18,036 nucleotides of DNA from Thiotrichaceae bacterium (GCA_027030285.1 JALVFC010000022.1:1-18036); one strand, 5' to 3'; shown: positions 1-8,289, counted from the first letter of the stretch. Program-made: numbers and translations. Notes: generated by a model not told the origin, from the sequence alone.

Positions 1-217
1 AAGCGATTGTTACAGATTCATCGCTGTGGGGTGGTTTGAATAGTAGCTTGCATAGTAATGATTAAGTTCGGGTAGTTTTCTGAAGAGGTTGTGCAAGTGT
101 TGTCAAATCTTCAATTGTAGGGTGCGCCTCCTTTGTCGGCACACCCTACAGCGAATACTTTGCGCAGTCTCGAAGCAGGCATCCTGATTTGTCCTGCTAT
201 TAACGATCTGGCAACAA
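1..217. other. Left-edge stretch without a confident gene
   Basis: No complete gene is visible. Plus-strand frame 3 is open from the window edge to a TAA at 63-65 and reads in part LWGGLNSSLHSND; it could be the C-terminus of a gene entering from the left, but twenty codons are too few to call. The rest holds one hairpin (116-150, listed separately). Confidence 0.3.
116..150. repeat. REP-like inverted repeat downstream of the 176-aa ORF
   Basis: The arms TGTAGGGTGCGCC and GGCACACCCTACA pair over 13 bp with one mismatch around a 9-nt loop. It lies about 68 bp past the stop of the minus-strand gene at 218-748. No T-run follows on either strand, so it is more like a dispersed REP-type palindrome than a clean intrinsic terminator, although it could protect the 3' end of the mRNA. 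Confidence 0.55.
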
Positions 218-748
218 TCAAGCCAGCTGGCTATCGGCACCTAATGCAGCTGCAATTTCTGCAAAAGCCTGTTTCTCACCTTCACTGATTTGTGTACCAC
301 CGAAGCCCAGGAAACCTCCTTCCTTGGCGGCTTTGGCTACGTTGCTGGCAATAGCCATTGCCCACTCCTTGTATTCCTGTTCTTCTTTAGGGGTGGCTTT
401 TTCCTTGAGGATTGTTGCAATTTTCTTGCTGTCTTCCAGTAGCTGGTCCTTGAGCTTTTTACTGGAATCTATTTGTCTATCCTTCAGCCTGGCCAGGCTT
501 TTTTCGCGCATTTCCCTTGCTCTGTCCATGGTGTCTTTTACATCACCAAGGGCAGGTAGAATACCCGTAATAATTTCATTGTCTGGGTATTCCTTAACAC
601 CATCGGTAAAGCTTTTTGAACTGGCGAATAACTCCTTGATAGTGCCGAGTCCACTGCCTTCGGCAAATGCCATGACGGAACCTATGAGGGTAGGGGTGTT
701 GGTGAGCAGAAAAATTTCGTCTTCTGTAAAGCGTTCTTCAATGGACAT
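218..748 (-). CDS. Uncharacterised helical cytoplasmic protein, 176 aa
   Basis: I do not recognise a named family. The protein has no signal peptide and no membrane segment. It starts MSIEERFTEDE, has a charged Lys/Glu/Arg-rich central stretch (about residues 72-130) likely to form long helices or a coiled coil, and ends in a Gly-rich FLGFGG segment followed by a predicted amphipathic helix (SEGEKQAFAEIAAALG). The ATG at 746-748 is supported by an AAGGAA Shine-Dalgarno 7 nt upstream. The tail vaguely recalls small TerB-like helical proteins, but this is not enough to name it. It stands alone, separated from trkH by a MITE-like repeat, so neighbours say nothing about its role. Confidence 0.75.
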   Translation of the reverse strand: MSIEERFTEDEIFLLTNTPTLIGSVMAFAEGSGLGTIKELFASSKSFTDGVKEYPDNEIITGILPALGDVKDTMDRAREMREKSLARLKDRQIDSSKKLKDQLLEDSKKIATILKEKATPKEEQEYKEWAMAIASNVAKAAKEGGFLGFGGTQISEGEKQAFAEIAAALGADSQLA

Positions 749-781
749 TATTTAATTCCTTGTGAGTAGATGGTTGCCTTC

Positions 782-928
782 TAGCAGGCTGTTGAAATTC
801 TGCTCATGCGGCACGATACGGCGTTGAAAACCGGCTCAAAATGCTCATTTATTGCGTATAAACTGCCGCTTTTTCGCCGGTTTTCGCCTTGTCTCGTGCT
901 CGCCTGAGCGAATTTCAACAACCTGCTA
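782..928. mobile_element. MITE-like palindromic element, 147 bp
   Basis: Both ends carry the same inverted sequence: the left end TAGCAGGCTGTTGAAATTC matches the reverse complement of the right end (TAGCAGGTTGTTGAAATTC) with one change. The arms continue imperfectly for about 53 bp to an AAAACCGGC/GCCGGTTTT pair near the centre. There is no room for a transposase. Ends reading AGCAGGYTGTTGAAA resemble transposon termini, so a non-autonomous insertion is the best reading. It lies between trkH (upstream on the minus strand) and the 176-aa gene and may also act as a transcription end. Confidence 0.6.
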
Positions 929-971
929 AAGTGTAGGACATATCACTGGTATTGCAATACGCCTCAGGATA

Positions 972-2423
972 CTAGTTGCGCCAGAAGGAGGGAGAAAACA
1001 GTACCAGTACAGTGAAGATTTCCAGACGACCAAGCAGCATGGCGAAAGCACCTAGCCATTTTACAAAGTCATTCATTTCACTAAAACTGGAGGCTACTTT
1101 TCCAAGACCGGGACCGACATTGTTAATACAGGCAGCTACCGCTGAAAATGCAGTAATTTGATCAACTCCAGCGACCATCATTAGTAACATGAGTACAGTG
1201 AATGAGACTATATATAAACCAAAGAAGCCCCATACTGCATTTGTTACCCGTTCTTCGACCTTTATTTTTCCAAGCTTGACAAGCAACAGTGCATTAGGGT
1301 GAATCAATTGTTTAATTTCGCGAATACCCTGTTTGGCGAGCAGGACGATTCTGATGACCTTGATGCCTCCGGCAGTAGAGCCTGCACAGCCGCCGATAAA
1401 GCCGGAAAAAACCAGCAAGACCGGGATAAAAGTGGGCCAGGAGGTAAAGTCTGCAACACCAAATCCCGAGGTGGTCATAAAAGATACCAGTTGAAAGGAA
1501 CCATGGTGCAGATTAGTCAAGGCTGACTGGAAACCATTATGGATAATCAGGTAGGTGGATATCAATAAGCTGCTGACTATCAGGATGGCTAAATAGGCAC
1601 GAAATTCTGTATCTTGCCAGTAAGCTTTTAAACTTTTGCTGCTCCAGGCAGCATAGTGCAAGGCAAAATTGACACCCGACAACATCATAAAAAAGATGGC
1701 AGCAATTTCTAGTGGTGCACTATGAAACCAGGCAAAACTTTCATCATGAGTTGAAAAGCCGCCGTTGGCGACAGTTGACAGGCTGTGAGCTACTGCATCG
1801 AACCAGTTCATACCCAGTACTTTATAGGTGAGTGCGCAGATCACGGTTATCGCCAGATAGATCAGATACAGTGCTTTGGCTGTTCCTGTGATTCTTGGGG
1901 TGAGCTTGGCATCTTTGACAGGTCCCGGTGTTTCGGCTTTAAATAGCTGCATCCCACCAACTCCCAGTACGGGAAGAATGGCAACGGCTAATACGATAAT
2001 ACCCATGCCCCCCAGCCATTGCAGTTCCTGACGCCAGAAGAGCAGGGAGCGTGGTAAATAATCCAGCCCTTCCATAACGGTTGCTCCGGTTGTGGTGAAA
2101 CCGGACATGGATTCAAAAAAAGCGTCTGTAAAAGACAGGGGGGAAAATTCCGAGAGCATAAAGGGAATGGCTCCCAGTGCACTAAATATTACCCAGAACA
2201 GGGCAACGACGATAAAACCTTCTCTGTTTCGCAATTCTTTTTCATAGTATCTGACGGGTAGAAAAAGCAGCATGCCGATGAGCAGGACAATGATAAATGT
2301 CTGCATGAAGGGGAGTTGATCCCGCTGATAATCTATGAAAGCAATAAAGATGGGCGGGATAGTCGTAAAACTGAAAAGGATCAGTAATAATCCAAAGATT
2401 TTTTGGAGTAGGCGAAAATCCAT
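972..2423 (-). CDS. trkH: TrkH, potassium uptake channel subunit
   Basis: TrkH is the membrane pore of the Trk K+ uptake system and works with the cytoplasmic gating ring TrkA. The protein is 483 aa, the usual length for gammaproteobacterial TrkH, and is hydrophobic throughout. The four selectivity-filter loops are visible at about 107-116 (SGFTTTGATV), 216-225 (STVANGGFST), 315-324 (FMTTSGFGVA) and 433-442 (INNVGPGLGK). A Gly-rich intramembrane segment follows the third (GGCAGSTAGG, about 344-353), as in the family. The ATG start has no strong Shine-Dalgarno. The gene lies 82 bp after trkA on the same strand, so the two are probably cotranscribed as trkA-trkH. Confidence 0.95.
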   Translation of the reverse strand: MDFRLLQKIFGLLLILFSFTTIPPIFIAFIDYQRDQLPFMQTFIIVLLIGMLLFLPVRYYEKELRNREGFIVVALFWVIFSALGAIPFMLSEFSPLSFTDAFFESMSGFTTTGATVMEGLDYLPRSLLFWRQELQWLGGMGIIVLAVAILPVLGVGGMQLFKAETPGPVKDAKLTPRITGTAKALYLIYLAITVICALTYKVLGMNWFDAVAHSLSTVANGGFSTHDESFAWFHSAPLEIAAIFFMMLSGVNFALHYAAWSSKSLKAYWQDTEFRAYLAILIVSSLLISTYLIIHNGFQSALTNLHHGSFQLVSFMTTSGFGVADFTSWPTFIPVLLVFSGFIGGCAGSTAGGIKVIRIVLLAKQGIREIKQLIHPNALLLVKLGKIKVEERVTNAVWGFFGLYIVSFTVLMLLMMVAGVDQITAFSAVAACINNVGPGLGKVASSFSEMNDFVKWLGAFAMLLGRLEIFTVLVLFSPSFWRN

Positions 2424-2505
2424 GGTTTATATCTGAATTTGTGGTGTTAGGCTGAGCCTGTTTAAGGAGCTTGTTATCCTGTGGTGTTTCATCTGAGGGC
2501 GCATA

Positions 2506-3864
2506 TCAAACAGTAGTAACCTGGAAGTAATTCTGTATGGCAGCTATCTGTTTAATAGGTACCACCAGAATTAGGTGATCTCTTGTTTCTATGACGGGGT
2601 TATCCCGTAGTTCAAGTAATTGTTCACCGCGTATAATAACATTAATGCTGACTCCTTCGGGCAAGGTGAGCTGATCACACTGCAAGCCGACAACGCGTGA
2701 AGTTTCCTGGTTGCCTTCGACAATGATTTCCAGAACTTCCAGTGAGCTACCGTGAATGGGGCACACATTAACAACGCCACCTTTGCGAACATAGCGCAGG
2801 ATATTGGCAGATGTGATTCGCTCAGGGGAAAATACAGTATCAATGGTGCTACTGAGGATCATATCCATATAGGTTGTCTTGTTGACCAGACAAATGGTCT
2901 CCCGAACTTTCAGTTTTTTTGCCATCATGCTGGACAAAATATTGGCTTCATCACTGGAAGTGAGGGCACAAAACACGTCACTGTCACTGATGCCTTCGTC
3001 TTTTAATAAATCAGGATCAGTTGCATCACCTGATAGTACAATGGTTTTTTCTAGTTGTTCTGCAATACTGCGAGCGCGCTTGTCATCTTTTTCAATAATT
3101 TTGACCTTGAAATTCTCCTGTAAGGCAATGGCCAGGCGCTTACCTACATGTCCTCCACCAGCGATAATAATACGCTTGTAGGGTTTGCTTCCCTGTTGAA
3201 ACAGGTTAATGCTTTCAAGGAGTTGGGTGCTGGGGATGGTATAAAGTAACCTGTCGCCACTGGCAATGAGAATATCGTTGTCAGCGGTCAGTAGTTTATT
3301 GTCCCGAAAAATGGCAACACAACGAATATCAGGCATTGCTGCATGTATCTCTCTCAGTGGTTTATTCATTGCCGGTGAATTTGTCTGAATATTCAGGGAA
3401 ACCAGCTTGAGTGCGCCATTATTAAAATCGTGAAGTTGACGGACGCCGGGGTACTCAATCAGGCGCTGTACGTAATCGGTTACCAGTGATTCCGGACTGA
3501 TGAGCTCATCAACATGGATATTGTTGTTAGTGAAGATTTCAGGGTAAGCAAGGTAGTGGATATTGCGAATACGTGCAATGATGAGGGGGGGGTGGTATAG
3601 CGCCCAGGCAATTTGACAGGCAGTCATATTGTCCTCATCTCGTGGCATGACAGCGATGAGGAGGTCTGCTTCCTGGATATTGGCACGTTCCAGCGTATCA
3701 GGAAAGGTGCCGAAGCCGGCAACGGTAGCAATATCGACCCTGTCCTGTAATTCACGCAGACGTTCCGGGTTGATATCTATAACAACCACATCATACCCTT
3801 CATTGGCAAGACTACGAGCGACTGATGAACCGACGTGCCCAGCACCTAGAATAATTACTTTCAA
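2506..3864 (-). CDS. trkA: TrkA, NAD-binding regulator of potassium uptake
   Basis: TrkA is a peripheral cytoplasmic protein that binds nucleotides and gates the TrkH pore. At 452 aa it has the two-fold TrkA layout: Rossmann RCK_N domains starting at residue 1 (GAGHVG at 7-12) and about residue 230 (GGGHVG at 236-241), each followed by an RCK_C domain. The start is TTG (3862-3864), giving MKVIILGAG, the same N-terminus as known TrkA proteins, so the position is right despite the rare codon. The likely Shine-Dalgarno, TGAGGA, lies about 8 nt upstream. This initiation region sits inside a short repeat also found at 4083-4121, and a long palindrome begins just upstream (see findings). Confidence 0.95.
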   Translation of the reverse strand: MKVIILGAGHVGSSVARSLANEGYDVVVIDINPERLRELQDRVDIATVAGFGTFPDTLERANIQEADLLIAVMPRDEDNMTACQIAWALYHPPLIIARIRNIHYLAYPEIFTNNNIHVDELISPESLVTDYVQRLIEYPGVRQLHDFNNGALKLVSLNIQTNSPAMNKPLREIHAAMPDIRCVAIFRDNKLLTADNDILIASGDRLLYTIPSTQLLESINLFQQGSKPYKRIIIAGGGHVGKRLAIALQENFKVKIIEKDDKRARSIAEQLEKTIVLSGDATDPDLLKDEGISDSDVFCALTSSDEANILSSMMAKKLKVRETICLVNKTTYMDMILSSTIDTVFSPERITSANILRYVRKGGVVNVCPIHGSSLEVLEIIVEGNQETSRVVGLQCDQLTLPEGVSINVIIRGEQLLELRDNPVIETRDHLILVVPIKQIAAIQNYFQVTTV

Positions 3865-3882
3865 CCTGAAATCCTCAGTTGG

Positions 3883-4002
3883 ACAGGGTAGGGTATGCGG
3901 CTGTGATGGTGCATGGCAAGGTGTAACGGCGCGAAATGGTCATTACCTTTCAAGCCGTTACAACGCAGACATGCACCATCACGGTTGTGCAATCTGCCCT
4001 GT
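3883..4002. repeat. Long interrupted palindrome upstream of trkA, 120 bp
   Basis: Three nested pairs of arms are visible: ACAGGG/CCCTGT at the outside, GTGATGGTGCATG (3903-3915) with CATGCACCATCAC (3970-3982), and TGTAACGGC (3922-3930) with GCCGTTACA (3954-3962). There is no coding capacity. It looks like a non-autonomous insertion or a large REP-type unit. It lies directly 5' of trkA, so it should be in or near the trkA leader or promoter. Confidence 0.6.
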
Positions 4003-4084
4003 AGCGACCTCACCCACTGAATGAAGCCTGAACAGGTACTATTTTCCTGTAAAATCATAAGAATGATATTTGCTCACAGCGACC

Positions 4085-4121
4085 AACTGTAGATTTCAGG
4101 TTTAACCTGAAATCTACAGTT
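4085..4121. repeat. Perfect 37-bp palindrome in the trkA-nhaD gap
   Basis: An 18-bp arm (AACTGTAGATTTCAGGTT) is followed by a single T and its exact reverse complement. With the flanks, ACAGC/GCTGT extends it imperfectly. No T-run follows, so it is not an ordinary terminator. Left arm plus flank (4083-4102) matches the trkA initiation region (reverse complement of 3863-3882) at 18 of 20 positions, so the unit is repeated. The rest of the 3865-4241 gap has no gene. Confidence 0.7.
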
Positions 4122-4166
4122 TGCTGTAAGAAGATTGCCTTCTCCATAATGCAATGGTATGCGAAG

Positions 4167-4220
4167 TATAATCCATCATAAGCGGTTACGGGTAGCATTT
4201 AAGTTATTATGATGGTTATA
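4167..4220 (-). terminator. Possible 3' stem-loop of the SLC13-nhaD transcript
   Basis: Arms CCATCATAA (4173-4181) and TTATGATGG (4207-4215) pair perfectly, and TATAA/TTATA outside them extends the stem with a one-base bulge. It lies about 22 bp past the nhaD stop. There is no clear U-tract on the minus strand, so it may be an mRNA-end structure or a Rho-dependent end rather than a strong intrinsic terminator. Confidence 0.35.
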
Positions 4221-4241
4221 AGATTAATTTTTTCTGATGAT

Positions 4242-5669
4242 TCAGAAATTCAGCCACATATGAACCAGAATACTGGCAGCATAGCCAAGTGCTATGGCTG
4301 GCGTCCATTTTAGATGGCTAAAGAAAGTATATTTTCCTCTTGCCTGCCCCATCAGGGCGACGCCTGCGGCTGAGCCAACGGATAATAGACTGCCGCCAAC
4401 ACCCGCAGTCAGGGTAACCAATAACCATTGTGCTGTGCTCATATCTGGATGCATAGTCAGTACGGCAAACATGACCGGAATATTGTCAATAATGGAAGAG
4501 AGTATGCCTACAAGGATATTTGCAGTGGTTGCACCCAATTGGTTGTACATAAGGTCAGATGCCATACTGAGATAGCCAAGAAACCCAAGACCGCCAACGC
4601 TAAGTACCACACCATAGAAAAAGAGCAGGGTGTCCCATTCTGCTCGGGCTATTTTGCTGAACACGTCGAAGGAAACCACGTCACCAATAGTGCCATTTTT
4701 GTCTTTTATTGTTTTCGCAGGAATGTCCTTACTGGCTGTTTTCTTGAGAAAATAACCAAAGAACTGTAAATAGCCCAACCCGGTTAGCATGCCAATGACA
4801 GGAGGTAGTCCAAGGAAGTTGTGAAAGCTTACCGCTGTCACAATGGTGAGCAGGAACAGCAGAATAATACGTCTGGCACCACGTTGCATGGCAACTGGCT
4901 TGGCGTTAGTTGCAGGATTCTCATTTGGGATGGCAAAATGCATCAGGGTAGCAGGCACGAGGAAATTTACTAGTGCGGGAAGAAACAGGGCGAAGAATCC
5001 CCAGAAATCAATAATCTCCTTCTGCCAGACCATCAATGTAGTGATATCACCAAAGGGGCTGAAGGCACCGCCAGCATTCGCTCCCACAACAATATTGATA
5101 CATGAGATCGTGACAAAGCGTTTATTATCACCTCCAACTGCCAGAATAACTGCACACATTAGTAATGCTGTTGTCAGGTTGTCTGCGATAGGTGAGATAA
5201 AAAAGGCGAGGAAGCCTGTAAGCCAGAACAAACCACGGAAGCTAAAGCCCTTTTTAATAAGCCAGGCGCGTAATGCAGAAAATACACCGCGCTCTTCCAT
5301 TGCATTAATATAAGTCATGGCGACCAGCAGGAAGAGCATCAGTTCGGCAAATTCTAACAGATTGTGGCGTACCGCATGTTCAGCCATCTCAGACATACCG
5401 TGCTTGCTATAAACAACCCCTATCATGGCCCAGATTATGCCTGCTGCGATAATGACAGGTTTGGACTTGCGCAGGTGGGTGTATTCCTCAGTCATTACCA
5501 GCAAATAGGAGAACAGGAAGATAGCAAGTGCTGCAAAACCGATGGCACTGTTTGTCAGATCCAGTGTTGCGTATTCGATGTTCTCACCCAGAGCAAGTGC
5601 AGGTATTAGTAAGGTAGATAAGAAAAGAGTAGTTTTTTTAAATAGATTGGAATGGAACAATTGACTCAA
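4242..5669 (-). CDS. nhaD: NhaD-type Na+/H+ antiporter
   Basis: NhaD proteins export Na+ (and Li+) in exchange for protons, mainly at alkaline pH, in marine and halophilic bacteria. At 475 aa it has the usual length and about a dozen hydrophobic segments. Ion-transporter superfamily signatures are visible: SPIADNLTTALL (159-170), GANAGGAFSPFGD (196-208) and SIIDNIPVMFA (392-402), each with the Asp/Asn-Pro type residues expected near the ion site. An N-terminal hydrophobic segment ending LALGEN (24-30) resembles a signal peptide. The start is TTG (5667-5669) with AAGAGG about 9 nt upstream. It lies 22 bp after the SLC13-type gene on the same strand, so the two are very likely one operon. Confidence 0.92.
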   Translation of the reverse strand: MSQLFHSNLFKKTTLFLSTLLIPALALGENIEYATLDLTNSAIGFAALAIFLFSYLLVMTEEYTHLRKSKPVIIAAGIIWAMIGVVYSKHGMSEMAEHAVRHNLLEFAELMLFLLVAMTYINAMEERGVFSALRAWLIKKGFSFRGLFWLTGFLAFFISPIADNLTTALLMCAVILAVGGDNKRFVTISCINIVVGANAGGAFSPFGDITTLMVWQKEIIDFWGFFALFLPALVNFLVPATLMHFAIPNENPATNAKPVAMQRGARRIILLFLLTIVTAVSFHNFLGLPPVIGMLTGLGYLQFFGYFLKKTASKDIPAKTIKDKNGTIGDVVSFDVFSKIARAEWDTLLFFYGVVLSVGGLGFLGYLSMASDLMYNQLGATTANILVGILSSIIDNIPVMFAVLTMHPDMSTAQWLLVTLTAGVGGSLLSVGSAAGVALMGQARGKYTFFSHLKWTPAIALGYAASILVHMWLNF

Positions 5670-5691
5670 AAAATTGGCCTCTTAAGCAAAC

Positions 5692-7641
5692 TTAGTAAAT
5701 TAGGTTAAGCATGATCATCATGATAACCAGGAACAGTATGGTCATAATACTACCAGCACGCATGAAGTCGGGCACTCTATAGCCTCCTGGTCCCATTGTT
5801 AAGGCATTCACCTGGTGGGTAGGAATAAGGAATGAGTTGGAGGTCGCGATTGCCACAGTGAGTGCGAACAGGGCTGGGTCTGCACCTACACCTCGGGCTA
5901 TATTGACAGCCAGTGGCACTAGTAAAACAGTTGCTCCAACGTTTGACATGACCAGTGTAAAGAATGTCGCTAATACCGCAATGGAAAGTTGTATGATCCA
6001 AATTGGCATATCACCGACAACCGAGAGTGTCTGATCAGCAATCCACTTAGCTGTGCCAGTCTGTTCTACCGCAAGCCCCAGGGGGATTAGGCTGGCGAGC
6101 AGAAATACCGTTTTCCAGGAAACTGCTTCGTAGGCTTCATCAATGCTCAGTACACCGGATAAGACCATGCCTATCGCTCCGGTTAATAATGCAATGGACA
6201 GACGGATATCGGTAAATAACACCATTGTCAGTGCAATAGTAAAGAAAATACCAGCCCATAACACCTTATGGGGGCGTAATTCCTCGCGCGGATATTCTGT
6301 GGTGATTACAACGAAGTTGGGGTCTTGCTCCAGCCGCATGAGCGTTTCCCAGGTGGTGTGGACGACTAATGTATCTCCAGAGTGAAACGGTATATTGCGT
6401 ATATCCTCACCCTCATGCATGGTTTTTCCATCACGATGCAGACCAACCATAGCAATACCATAGGTCTTACGCATCCAGACATCACGCGCACTTTTGCCAA
6501 TCAGTTTGGATCTGGGAGGAATAACAACCTCAGCAATTCCAGCCTTGGTAGGGGAGAGTGCTTCTGCAAATGTCCTTAGCTCATTACGTCTTTTTAGACT
6601 AAACTGCTTAATAAAGTGGTTAAGGTCTTTAGGTTCTGCAACCACACCCAGTACCATTCCTGCCTTTAGCCCTGTATCACGATCTAGAGCACCCGGACCA
6701 ACACGTGTTTCCTGACCAGGCAATTTGGTAGCGATAACCCTCACCCTATATTCTGTTTCAACATCGTCAAGGTGCTTGCCAATCAAGTTGCTACCATCCG
6801 GGATGACCACTTCAAACAGTTCGTAGTCTATGCCATACACATCATGAAAATACTTCATGGCTGCTTCGCCTGTGGCGCTGCTTTCACTCTTGGTCGCAGG
6901 CAAAACAAAGCGACCTGCCAGGACAAAATAAAGTACACCAGTTGTTACCAGCGCGACACCGATCGGGGTCACTGAGAACAATCCCCATGTGTGCATTTGC
7001 TGATCAGCAGGAAGGGTAGAATTAGACGTGTGTATCAGGTCGTTTAACAGGATAAGCGGTGAGGAGCCAACCATGGTCATTGTGCCACCCAGGATGGCAC
7101 AAAACCCCATAGGCATCAGCAAGCGTGACATGGGAAGCCCGGAGCGTGCCGAGATGCGTGCCACAACGGGTAAAAACAGTGCTGCTGCCCCAACATTCTG
7201 CATAAATGAAGATATAAAGGCAACGGTCGATGAGATGATTGGGATGATGCGTTTTTCAGAGGTTCCACCTACCTGCAAAATAAACGCTGCAACCCTGGAC
7301 ATAATGCCTGTTTTATCCAGTCCGGCACCAATAATCATTACGGCAATGATAGACATCACTGCATTACTGGAAAAGCCGTCGAATAGCCGATTAGGGTCAA
7401 CAAGGCTGTTCTCTAGCCCCATGATGGGGGCAAGTAAGCTGGTCAATCCCAGCAGAACCATGATGCTAACGGCTGCTATATCTACATCAACGATTTCAAA
7501 TGCGAATAAGTAGATGGTGAGTAGCAGAATGGCTGTTACCCAGGCTATCTCAATTGCTGGTGCTACGTAAGCTAGAAAGGCGCCTAACAGAATAAACAGT
7601 AGAACTGATATAATTTGTTTTTTTGTTAGTTCTTTAATCAT
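5692..7641 (-). CDS. SLC13/DASS-type permease with two RCK_C domains
   Basis: This membrane protein (649 aa from the ATG at 7639-7641) has an N-terminal set of transmembrane helices (about 8-250) and a C-terminal set (about 460-649). Between them are two tandem RCK_C (TrkA-C) ligand-sensing domains (about 275-345 and 367-440; each begins with a pattern like VVIPxxSxLIGK). Pore-hairpin-like segments appear as SFMQNVGAAALFLPV (145-159) and, near the end, SNVGATVLLVPLAV. Members of this family carry divalent anions such as sulfate or dicarboxylates; the substrate cannot be read from sequence. A TTG at 7699-7701 in the same frame would add 20 residues. Neither start has a good Shine-Dalgarno, and I prefer the ATG because the added residues are not hydrophobic. 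nhaD follows by 22 bp. Confidence 0.88.
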   Translation of the reverse strand: MIKELTKKQIISVLLFILLGAFLAYVAPAIEIAWVTAILLLTIYLFAFEIVDVDIAAVSIMVLLGLTSLLAPIMGLENSLVDPNRLFDGFSSNAVMSIIAVMIIGAGLDKTGIMSRVAAFILQVGGTSEKRIIPIISSTVAFISSFMQNVGAAALFLPVVARISARSGLPMSRLLMPMGFCAILGGTMTMVGSSPLILLNDLIHTSNSTLPADQQMHTWGLFSVTPIGVALVTTGVLYFVLAGRFVLPATKSESSATGEAAMKYFHDVYGIDYELFEVVIPDGSNLIGKHLDDVETEYRVRVIATKLPGQETRVGPGALDRDTGLKAGMVLGVVAEPKDLNHFIKQFSLKRRNELRTFAEALSPTKAGIAEVVIPPRSKLIGKSARDVWMRKTYGIAMVGLHRDGKTMHEGEDIRNIPFHSGDTLVVHTTWETLMRLEQDPNFVVITTEYPREELRPHKVLWAGIFFTIALTMVLFTDIRLSIALLTGAIGMVLSGVLSIDEAYEAVSWKTVFLLASLIPLGLAVEQTGTAKWIADQTLSVVGDMPIWIIQLSIAVLATFFTLVMSNVGATVLLVPLAVNIARGVGADPALFALTVAIATSNSFLIPTHQVNALTMGPGGYRVPDFMRAGSIMTILFLVIMMIMLNLIY

Positions 7642-7721
7642 AAGTACTTGTATTGTTGCTTTGTTTGTCGGTCCCGTATTTCCCAAGAAGCCTCTGATCA
7701 AGCCGTGAGCAGTTTTCTCGA

Positions 7722-7797
7722 AGCTAAGGAGCTCTTGAGACTGGTTTTCTTGAGGATAATTATAGCCTCATTAATTATAATCAGTACCTCCTTAGCT
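7722..7797 (-). promoter_or_regulatory. Structured leader hairpin with a buried SD-like sequence
   Basis: AGCTAAGGAG (7722-7731) and CTCCTTAGCT (7788-7797) form a perfect 10-bp stem enclosing an AT-rich region that can pair further. Read on the minus strand, the 5' arm contains AAGGAGG, the best Shine-Dalgarno-like sequence in this leader, but no sensible start codon and open frame follow it. It could be a regulatory 5' leader for the SLC13-nhaD operon. I could not match it to a riboswitch class I know. Confidence 0.35.
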
Positions 7798-8141
7798 CTT
7801 TTTTATATTAACGCTTGTCTGAACCTTGCTGGATTTAACAAAAGTGCAAGGATGTCTCCTGGCTTGTCCGAGAGCTAAGTTTCTCAAAATTTTAATCAAT
7901 ATATAGTGGTTCTTGTGCTAAAAAAGCACTGTATGTTGTTGCTGTATTTTTTAAAAGCTAGCTCTCAGATAGCCTCCTATGTTCCTGTTTTTTGACAGCC
8001 TCCTGGAAACGCTGTCTTTTGCAATGTCAGGACATGCGACTTCAGTCTTGTCCGGACCACCACGATGCTACCTGGTGTCAGGCTAAGTCGTACGCCCTAA
8101 GTACCTTGAATATCCCGGGTAAACTACTTGTTAAAGGGTAA

Positions 8142-8289
8142 TTACTCAGCGTAATAAACAGCAGTGTCTGTAAATTATTGATTATTAGGGTGTTGTAAAT
8201 ACATCCCTGTAAGTTCTTCGGCAGCATCCCCTGCTGTCGAAGCCTAATAATCAATAACTCACCGCCTTACATACAATTACCCAGAGTTA
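8142..8289 (+). mobile_element. MITE-like element, copy 1 (148 bp)
   Basis: Outer ends TTACTCAGCGTAA and TTACCCAGAGTTA are imperfect inverted repeats. Inside is a perfect 15-bp pair TTATTGATTATTAGG/CCTAATAATCAATAA, and at the centre an 11-bp hairpin CTTCGGCAGCA/TGCTGTCGAAG with loop TCCCC. The segment GTAAATACATCCCTGTAAG is identical to a segment of the inverted copy at 17797-17943 apart from its last base or two. There is no coding capacity. Three nested stems and similar length in both copies point to a non-autonomous mobile repeat. Confidence 0.7.

Noticed and set aside
324..755. 143-codon plus-strand frame opposite the 176-aa gene
   Set aside because: Leu/Ser-rich composition is typical of the antisense of a helical protein; the minus-strand frame has a good ribosome site and natural composition.
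3861..4058. 65-codon minus-strand frame upstream of trkA
   Set aside because: It lies almost wholly within the long palindrome and overlaps the trkA start; nothing suggests real protein.
7648..7878. 76-codon plus-strand frame with a hydrophobic stretch upstream of the SLC13 gene
   Set aside because: It starts with TTG without a ribosome site, overlaps the start of the SLC13 gene and the leader hairpin, and its hydrophobic part comes from AT-rich palindromic sequence.
7722..8100. Known riboswitch (c-di-GMP, ydaO, guanidine) in the SLC13 leader
   Set aside because: I looked for the conserved core sequences of these classes as I remember them and found none.
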